Positions 5,235-9,962 of a stretch of DNA of 9,962 bases are shown here, in pieces. The notes beneath the pieces are model-generated. The model saw nothing but the letters and a program-made list of their open reading frames with translations, was not told the DNA's origin and did no database searches. Every line of letters starts with the position of its first letter. Position 1 is the stretch's first letter. The stretch is from an uncultured Chlamydiae bacterium (GTDB lineage Bacteria > Chlamydiota > Chlamydiia > Chlamydiales > CALBHK01). The stretch covers positions 1 through 9,962 of the forward strand of contig CALBHK010000107.1 of NCBI GenBank assembly GCA_937894565.1, written 5' to 3'. Position numbers and translations under genes: made by a program.

Positions 5235-5839
5235 TAAAATTGTCTAATTAATGCTTTAAGGATTCCGCGAATCAGTACGCAATGGGAAGCTAGACGAATC
5301 GGATCGCTTCCGCTTCGACTTTTGAGCAAGGTAAGATCTTCTTCTTTGGTGTAACTGCGAATAAGGCTGACCGTTTGATTGAGCAGAGCAATGACGATTT
5401 CTCCATTTTTGGCCATTTCCCGTCCCTCTACTACTAAGAGATCTCCATTTAAAATGCCCTCTTCAGAAAAATCATTTCCCTCTATGCGCAACAGGTAAGT
5501 GGAGAGAGGATCTTGAATATAAGAGATAGGAACAGAGAGGGAGTCAAAATGAGTAAATGTGGTGATGCCATTGACTCCGCTTAGAGTGCCAATGAGAGGA
5601 ATCAGGGTTTGAGAATCATTTAATACTTTAGATTGGATGGTTAGAGCGCGTCTTCCTCCTGATATAGGAGCTAAATGGCCACGTTCTTTTAAGGTTTTAA
5701 GCAGATTATAAACTGTGCCGATCGATTTGTATTGAAAATGGTGCATGATCTCTCGATAACTGGGAGAAAAGCGGTGAGTGTCTATAAATTGTTTAATATA
5801 GTCCAAAATCTCTCTCTGTTTGGGAGTGAGCTCTATCAT
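5234..5839 (-). CDS. lexA: LexA-like repressor with inactive peptidase domain
   Basis: The 201-residue protein has the two-domain plan of LexA. The N-terminal winged helix (1-65) includes SPSYREIMHHFQYKSIGTVYNLLKTLKERG, and the C-terminal S24-type fold (about 78-200) includes PLIG and the EEGILNGDLLVVEG block. LexA normally represses DNA-damage genes and inactivates itself by RecA-stimulated cleavage between Ala and Gly. Here the key residues are gone: GDSM is GNDF, so the catalytic Ser is Asp123; the catalytic Lys position is Ile160 (TVSLIR for TVKR); and the Ala-Gly site aligns with Gly88-Val89. I checked the Asp and Ile codons in the nucleotides. The DNA-binding part looks intact, so it is probably a stable, non-SOS repressor. 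It overlaps the PAP2 gene by 4 nt (ATGA) and birA by 1 nt. The symbol denotes the family only; orthology in function is doubtful. Confidence 0.87.
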   Translation of the reverse strand: MIELTPKQREILDYIKQFIDTHRFSPSYREIMHHFQYKSIGTVYNLLKTLKERGHLAPISGGRRALTIQSKVLNDSQTLIPLIGTLSGVNGITTFTHFDSLSVPISYIQDPLSTYLLRIEGNDFSEEGILNGDLLVVEGREMAKNGEIVIALLNQTVSLIRSYTKEEDLTLLKSRSGSDPIRLASHCVLIRGILKALIRQF

Positions 5840-6516
5840 GGTTTGTCTTGTTTGGGAATGGGGATAAGGTAGCTGAGTCCTTCTGCTGTGGCGATCATGA
5901 TCAGCGCAGAAAAGAGGGTGTCGCTAAAATAGTGCCCTCCTTGTGCGATGCGAGTGAGGGAGAGAGCTCCTCCAAGCAGAAGAGTTAGAGCTATGCCAGA
6001 AAAAAAGAGGGCTTTTTGGCGGCGTTTTCTGCCGATGACAACAAGGGCATAAAAATAAAACCCCATCGCAGCATGACCAGATGGAAATGATTTGTGGTTA
6101 TCGTGAGCTTTATGGGAATTGTGATGAAAATCAGGGGAATAAAAAGGACGAAAAGGGGTATTACCCCCATAGTTTTCTGTCTGTTTGGGCCTTGGTCTTC
6201 CCCAGTGATTTTTGAGAGTGCTATTCACTAAAAGAAGAGCTCCTACAACAAGAACAAGAACGAGGTAAAGAGAAATTTGACGCGTAGAGCGAAAAGAAGA
6301 AAGGATAAAGCTGCATGTAAAAGAAATAAGAGCCAAACCTCCCACTATTAAAGCGGGCCATTCTCCATATTGATGGAAAAAGGTAAAGAAGGGGTAGTCT
6401 TGGAGATAAAACCCATCCCTATAAAAAACATTTGAGATGGACAGATCGATCCATGTGCTGAAGGGTGCAAAAACGAGTAGAGCGATGAGAATGAAAGCCC
6501 AATGTTTAGTTTTCAT
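5836..6516 (-). CDS. PAP2-family membrane phosphatase
   Basis: This 226-residue integral membrane protein belongs to the type 2 phosphatidic acid phosphatase superfamily, which dephosphorylates lipid phosphates or pyrophosphates at the membrane surface. All three catalytic motifs are present: KNHWGRPRP (Lys102, Arg109, Pro110), FPSGH (144-148) and TRIAQGGHYFSD (Arg189, His195, Asp199). About six hydrophobic segments are visible (roughly 7-24, 53-73, 80-99, 149-162, 169-186, 198-217), with the first also able to serve as a signal anchor. A His-rich loop (FHHNSHKAHDNHKS, 130-143) precedes motif 2. The substrate cannot be told from sequence; lipid A 1-phosphatase (LpxE-like), undecaprenyl-pyrophosphate phosphatase and phosphatidylglycerophosphatase are all possible. 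It is the first gene of the PAP2-lexA-birA operon; its stop overlaps the next start (ATGA). The start at 6514-6516 has only a weak Shine-Dalgarno. Confidence 0.9.
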   Translation of the reverse strand: MKTKHWAFILIALLVFAPFSTWIDLSISNVFYRDGFYLQDYPFFTFFHQYGEWPALIVGGLALISFTCSFILSSFRSTRQISLYLVLVLVVGALLLVNSTLKNHWGRPRPKQTENYGGNTPFRPFYSPDFHHNSHKAHDNHKSFPSGHAAMGFYFYALVVIGRKRRQKALFFSGIALTLLLGGALSLTRIAQGGHYFSDTLFSALIMIATAEGLSYLIPIPKQDKP

Positions 6517-6532
6517 GGTCCGTATATGGTTT

Positions 6533-6551
6533 TATAATCTATAAGATTATA
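6533..6551 (-). promoter_or_regulatory. Candidate -10 box and operator-like palindrome upstream of the PAP2-lexA-birA operon
   Basis: On the minus strand a perfect TATAAT (6546-6551) lies about 30 nt upstream of the PAP2 ATG. It forms one arm of a palindrome, TATAATC-N5-GATTATA (6533-6551). No good -35 is found at 16-19 nt. A palindrome over the -10 region is where a repressor would bind, and the operon encodes a LexA-like repressor, so autoregulation is a reasonable guess. AT-rich palindromes also arise by chance. Confidence 0.35.
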
Positions 6552-6611
6552 GGAAAGCGATCTTTTTTTATATACTTTTGGGGTGTAAATAAAAGTGTTG
6601 GCAGAAATAAA

Positions 6612-6666
6612 AAAAACAGGATAGTAGGATCGCCTCCCCAAATGCTTTGGGGGCCGGCAGGATAAA
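6612..6666 (+). repeat. Left arm of the 199-bp inverted repeat
   Basis: Starts AAAAACAGGATAG and ends GGCCGGCAGGATAAA. The internal palindrome CCCCAAATGCTTTGGGG is at 6636-6652. It differs from its partner at four positions, all in the outer half. Confidence 0.9.
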
Positions 6667-6703
6667 GAAATTAATTAAATGTTTTTTTAGACATGAAAAA
6701 TCT

Positions 6704-6732
6704 TAAATAGTCACCTTACGTAAAAGAATCAA
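6704..6732 (-). promoter_or_regulatory. Very weak promoter candidate inside the inverted-repeat spacer
   Basis: On the minus strand TTGATT (6727-6732) and TATTTA (6704-6709) are spaced by 17 nt. The -35 matches at 4 of 6 positions and the -10 at only 3 of 6. If real, it would start transcription inside the element towards the PAP2 gene, but the left arm would have to be read through. It is listed because the PAP2 operon otherwise lacks a -35 box. Confidence 0.15.
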
Positions 6733-6755
6733 TTGCTTTTTTGTTAACTAGTGTT

Positions 6756-6810
6756 TTTATCCTGCCGGCCCCCAAAGCATTTGGGGAAACGATCTTGCTA
6801 TCCTGTTTTT
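6756..6810 (-). repeat. Right arm of the 199-bp inverted repeat
   Basis: Reverse complement of 6612-6666 at 51 of 55 positions. It includes the same palindrome (6770-6786) and the terminal TATCCTGT (6799-6806), followed outside by a T/C-rich run similar to the one at 41-70. Confidence 0.9.
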
Positions 6811-6837
6811 CTTTTTCTTCTCTTGATGATTTGCATG

Positions 6838-9801
6838 CTACTTATGATTTTTAAGAAGTTCTACAATTTCGGTTAGATTATTTTTTTGTGCCACCATTAG
6901 AGCATTAAGGCCATCTTTCTCTTCGGTTGGGTCGACTCCGTTGTCTAAAAGAAGTTTAACCACCTCAATGTTTGGTTTCTGACGTGCATGACCGCAGGCA
7001 AGAAGAAGTGCATGCAACTTTTGGCTTTCGCTTAACTCATTAATTACAGCCCCTTTGTCCACAAGTAATTTAAAAATTTTTGGAGAACCGTTCATATGGA
7101 CATTTTGTTTTAAAGGAGTTCTTTTCTCATCGTTGTTAGAGTTAAAATAAGCGCTGGGGCCTGCTCCTTTTTCTAAAAGGAATTGAATTAACTCTTCGGA
7201 CCCGCTTGAAATCGCTAGATGTAAGAGATCGTTTTTTATACTTTCGAAATTTTCAAAATTGTTTTCTTTTTCGAGAAGGAGTTTTACGATTTCTGCAGAC
7301 CCATTGGAAGCTGCTAACCCTAAAAGAGAGATGCCCCCTTTAGAAAAGTTTGGATCCACACCCTTGCTTAACAGGTATTTTACCACTTCAAAATTGGGTA
7401 TATTACCTTCACCACCACAGGCACGAAGTAGCGTTTTTTCTTTTTCTTCTTTACTTAGTTCATACTTAGCTATCCTGTGAGGGGAGTGTACCTTTTTTCT
7501 CTCTTTATCACTTAGTTCAATCTTAGCGCCATAGTCTATAAGCAGTTTGAAAATTTCAGGTGAGCCATTTCCCTGTACATTGCGTTGAAGAGGAGACTTC
7601 CCATCAAAATAATCACGAATATTTGGATCAGCTCCGTTTTCTAATAAAAATTTCACCATTTGAGGGTTTTCTTTATAATTTAGTGGGGTATAGCAGGCTG
7701 CAAGCAAAGGAGTAACTCCGTTGCGTGCTTCATTAATCAACTTTTTATTTTTTTCTAAAAGTAATGCAACGCTTTCTACGGAACCGCTTTCGACTGCACG
7801 AAGCAAAAGAAGCAGATCGGGTTTAGCCCCGTTTTCCAGTAAAAGTTTAATGGCTGTAGGGTTGCCATTTAAACAAGCAAAGTACAAAGGGGATTGAGAA
7901 GCATCGTTACGTTTGATCTTTGCTTTTTTCGATAAAAGAAGTTTTATTATTTCAATAGCATTATTTTGTACTGCAACATGCAAAGGGGTGTTGCCGTCAT
8001 AGTCTGTATCAAAATTGGGATTTATCCCTTTGTCTAAAAAATATTTAATTAATTCAAGATTTGGTGTGTTGCCCTTATAGCCGCAGGCAAGAGAAAAAAC
8101 AAGCCTTATTGAGCTTTTTTCCGTTAATCTAGCCCCCTTATCTATAAGCAATTTGATTATTTCTGGAGAACCATAATTATTAAGAATATTCCCCAGAGGG
8201 GTGCAAGACTCACCATTGCGATAACAAAATGTATTGGGGTCAGCGTCATTTTCTAGAAGGAGTTTTAATACTTCTAGATTGGGTTTTCCACCTAAGCAAA
8301 TAATCTGAAGAGGCGTCATTCCATCATAATTTTTTTGGTTGATCATTTTTTTATCTGCTTGTAATAAGAGTTCGATGATTTTCAGATTAGGTATATAAGC
8401 TGGGTCCCCATATCCACATGCAAAATGCAGGGCGCTGCAATTTCTGCTAATCAGTTTATTGACGTCTGCTCCAAATTCTATAAGGAATACTACAACTTCT
8501 ACGTAGTTGTTTCGAGCAGCATTGTGTAAGAGAACTCCTATATTGGGATCCGCTCCTTTTTCTAATAGCAGTTGAACTATTTCAATATTGGGTTTTTTGT
8601 TTTTATCCCCGCAGGCATAAAATAAAGGAGTTTTTTCTCCTTCTAATCTATTAATTTGAGCTCCATGTTCAAGTAATAATTCGACAATTTCAGTAGAGCC
8701 CCTATTCGCAGCTGTATGTAAGGCTCCTTTTGCGTTGGGATCGACCCCTAATTCTAACAAACGCTTCACTTCACTTAAATTTTTGTTTTTGATAGCATTG
8801 GAGAGTTTATTGACAAGATCTACTTTCTCTCTGCGAGCTAGAATGAGTTGCTGAATTTCTTCAGGAACATCTGTAGTGGGAAGACCGATATTTGGATCCG
8901 CTCCATTTTCTAATAAAAGTCTCACAATTCCAACATCTTTAAAATAAATAGCTTTTTGAAGAGCTGCGTCTCCAAAATTAGTTGCATAAAAGTTAAAAGG
9001 CAAAGAGGGATCTCTTTGATTTGCTTGCCCTTTTAGATAAGCTTCAGAGCCAAAAAACTGCCTGAGTGTTTTGTAATTTTCACCATAAATTCTATTTTTT
9101 AATATTTTCATTAAATTCATTGGATTGAGCTGCATTAATTTTTCCAAACTCTCTTCAGCCCTCACTGTGGCAAAGCTAAAAACTCCCTCATCATCATTGA
9201 AGGAGAAAAATTGTTCTGTGGTTGTTCTTGAATCCCAGATGAAAAATTCAAACACCGACTTCACTTCTTTATAAAGTTCTTCAAGATATTTCTTAGCTTC
9301 ATTTTCATTTTTTCCAACATAACCAAATTTCTCGGCGCGTATTAAAATTTCTGATTTAACCCATTTTGCTCCTTCCCTATTAAGAGAGGTGAATTTAGCC
9401 ACATCGGACAAGGAAAGAAAGCTGAAAATTTTATTGATAGCAAGGGCTGGAAGAAATGCAGTGAGGTAACTTACAAATGCTACGGCAATAGCTGCATTGG
9501 TACACCATATTGAAATCCAGTAGCCCCACGCCACTAAGTAGCCAGCAAAATCTCCAAGGCCCGCGCGGGTATAAGCATAAGGGCCACCCAACGCATTAGG
9601 AATTTTTTTGCTCAGCTTACTGAACAAGAGAGCGAGAACGATAGCACCTGCTGATGAACCGATCCAGCCCAGCAATCCTATTCCTCCATACGCTGCCAGT
9701 GATGCAGGCAATAGAAAAACGCCTGACGCAATCATATTACCAACCACCAATGAGGTGCTGGTAAACAGGCCTATTTTCGCAGGCGGTTTTGGGTTCTCCA
9801 T
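6838..9801 (-). CDS. Chimeric permease N-terminus / F-box-like / ankyrin-repeat protein
   Basis: 987 residues in three parts. Residues 8-118 are the start of an APC-family amino-acid permease: the TM1 signature GNMIASGVFLLPASLAAYGG, TM2 (38-60), GGPYAYTRAGLG (72-83) and TM3 (86-118). They resemble the chlamydial arginine/agmatine antiporter N-terminus, but the other nine or so membrane segments of a 12-TM transporter are missing. Residues 118-160 (LPALAINKIFSFLSLSDVAK...) look like an F-box. Residues 160-275 are unassigned. From about 276 to the end there are about 20 ankyrin repeats (for example TPLHVAVQNNAIEIIKLLLSKKA and KPNIEVVKLLLDNGVDPTE). A four-repeat block of about 135 residues recurs near 496-627, 697-846 and 857-985. 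G+C by hand count is 30/60 at 9661-9720 (permease part) and 12/60 at 9061-9120, supporting a fusion of unrelated pieces. It cannot be a working transporter. An effector or membrane-anchored host-interaction protein is possible. The ATG has no clear Shine-Dalgarno; the preceding gene ends 24 nt upstream. Confidence 0.9.
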   Translation of the reverse strand: MENPKPPAKIGLFTSTSLVVGNMIASGVFLLPASLAAYGGIGLLGWIGSSAGAIVLALLFSKLSKKIPNALGGPYAYTRAGLGDFAGYLVAWGYWISIWCTNAAIAVAFVSYLTAFLPALAINKIFSFLSLSDVAKFTSLNREGAKWVKSEILIRAEKFGYVGKNENEAKKYLEELYKEVKSVFEFFIWDSRTTTEQFFSFNDDEGVFSFATVRAEESLEKLMQLNPMNLMKILKNRIYGENYKTLRQFFGSEAYLKGQANQRDPSLPFNFYATNFGDAALQKAIYFKDVGIVRLLLENGADPNIGLPTTDVPEEIQQLILARREKVDLVNKLSNAIKNKNLSEVKRLLELGVDPNAKGALHTAANRGSTEIVELLLEHGAQINRLEGEKTPLFYACGDKNKKPNIEIVQLLLEKGADPNIGVLLHNAARNNYVEVVVFLIEFGADVNKLISRNCSALHFACGYGDPAYIPNLKIIELLLQADKKMINQKNYDGMTPLQIICLGGKPNLEVLKLLLENDADPNTFCYRNGESCTPLGNILNNYGSPEIIKLLIDKGARLTEKSSIRLVFSLACGYKGNTPNLELIKYFLDKGINPNFDTDYDGNTPLHVAVQNNAIEIIKLLLSKKAKIKRNDASQSPLYFACLNGNPTAIKLLLENGAKPDLLLLLRAVESGSVESVALLLEKNKKLINEARNGVTPLLAACYTPLNYKENPQMVKFLLENGADPNIRDYFDGKSPLQRNVQGNGSPEIFKLLIDYGAKIELSDKERKKVHSPHRIAKYELSKEEKEKTLLRACGGEGNIPNFEVVKYLLSKGVDPNFSKGGISLLGLAASNGSAEIVKLLLEKENNFENFESIKNDLLHLAISSGSEELIQFLLEKGAGPSAYFNSNNDEKRTPLKQNVHMNGSPKIFKLLVDKGAVINELSESQKLHALLLACGHARQKPNIEVVKLLLDNGVDPTEEKDGLNALMVAQKNNLTEIVELLKNHK
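7453..7519. repeat. Duplication flanking a 57-bp insert within the ankyrin domain
   Basis: The 10-mer ACTTAGTTCA occurs at 7453-7462 and 7510-7519, exactly 57 bp (19 codons) apart. The protein accordingly shows ELSDKERKK (762-770) and ELSKEEKEK (781-789), and the spacing between ankyrin repeats 14 and 15 is 19 residues or so longer than at the equivalent places in the other blocks. The insert contains TATCCTGT (7471-7478), the 8-mer also found at the ends of the 199-bp inverted repeat. Confidence 0.6.
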
Positions 9802-9825
9802 TTGTTGATTATTCTGAAAGGTAAT

Positions 9826-9962
9826 TTAAAAATCGGAGCTTGCACCTCCGCCTCCCGATGTACCTCCGCCCGGCATATCCGGCTGTTGTAAGCTCTGCTG
9901 ATTGCCTCCCATCGTTTGAGAAATCACAAATGCTTCCACATTCATATTACCCCATTTTTCGG
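9826..9962 (-). CDS. C-terminal end of an unrecognised protein (partial)
   Basis: An open minus-strand frame enters from the right edge and stops at TAA 9826-9828. The visible 44 residues include EKWGNMNVEAFVISQTMGG, then a Gln-rich stretch and a Gly-rich tail (MPGGGTSGGGGASSDF). The 5' part is outside the window. I do not recognise the family. The flexible Gly/Ser end suggests an exposed tail. It ends only 24 nt before the chimeric permease/ankyrin gene on the same strand, so the two may be cotranscribed, and it may originally have been the upstream partner of the intact permease gene. Confidence 0.6.
   Translation of the reverse strand, partial: EKWGNMNVEAFVISQTMGGNQQSLQQPDMPGGGTSGGGGASSDF

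Larger units (their letters stand above)
6612..6810. mobile_element. 199-bp inverted-repeat element (MITE/REPIN-like)
   Basis: Two 55-bp arms (6612-6666 and 6756-6810) are reverse complements at 51 of 55 positions, the inner 32 of them without mismatch. They enclose an 89-bp AT-rich spacer with no credible gene. Each arm also holds its own small palindrome (CCCCAAA-TGC-TTTGGGG), so the element could form hairpins at two scales, as in REP doublets (REPINs). No transposase or RAYT gene is in the window. It lies 27 nt after the stop codon of the ankyrin gene and about 95 nt upstream of the PAP2 start. Folded as RNA it ends in a run of U, so it may also separate the two transcription units. It accounts for most of the gene-free stretch 6517-6837. 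Confidence 0.8.

Noticed and set aside
6667..6755. Hidden small gene in the spacer of the 199-bp inverted repeat
   Set aside because: The 89-bp AT-rich spacer has no frame with a plausible start, ribosome-binding site and length.

Overview
The window looks like the chromosome of an environmental, amoeba-associated member of the Chlamydiae (Parachlamydia/Protochlamydia-like). The evidence is the order rpsL-rpsG-fusA-rpsJ, proteins that resemble their Chlamydia counterparts along their whole length as I recall them (S7 beginning MSRRHSAE, S10 ending PAGVDINIKAA, S12, EF-G), a moderately AT-rich composition, and a long ankyrin-repeat protein with an F-box-like segment, which is typical of bacteria living in eukaryotic hosts. 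The species cannot be named from sequence alone.

Layout: every gene lies on the minus strand except one. From right to left in coordinates, which is the direction of minus-strand transcription: (1) 9826-9962, the 3' end of an unrecognised gene with a Gly-rich tail; (2) 6838-9801, a 987-residue chimeric protein made of the first three membrane segments of an APC amino-acid permease, an F-box-like segment and about 20 ankyrin repeats; (3) 6612-6810, a 199-bp non-coding inverted repeat with 55-bp arms (MITE/REPIN-like); (4) 4521-6516, a tightly overlapping operon of a PAP2 phosphatase, a LexA-like repressor and a biotin-protein ligase; (5) 3711-4526, an element carrying a plus-strand GxxExxY (PD-(D/E)XK-like) gene between 41-bp inverted repeats, which are themselves flanked by inverted arrays of 16-bp tandem repeats; (6) 163-3642, the str operon rpsL-rpsG-fusA-rpsJ with its own promoter and a strong terminator at 91-134.

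How the genes work together: the str genes encode ribosomal proteins S12, S7 and S10 and elongation factor G. A structured 177-nt rpsL-rpsG leader may be a control point. The PAP2-LexA-BirA genes overlap by 4 and 1 nt, so they are probably translated together. The LexA-like protein has lost both catalytic residues and the cleavage site, and should therefore be a repressor that SOS signals cannot inactivate by self-cleavage.

Most noteworthy: the nested-repeat GxxExxY element wedged exactly between the birA stop codon and the rpsL promoter; the pseudo-protease LexA coupled to biotin ligase; the permease/F-box/ankyrin chimera with a sharp composition change; the REPIN-like inverted repeat; and Pro at the normally Lys-88 streptomycin-response position of S12.
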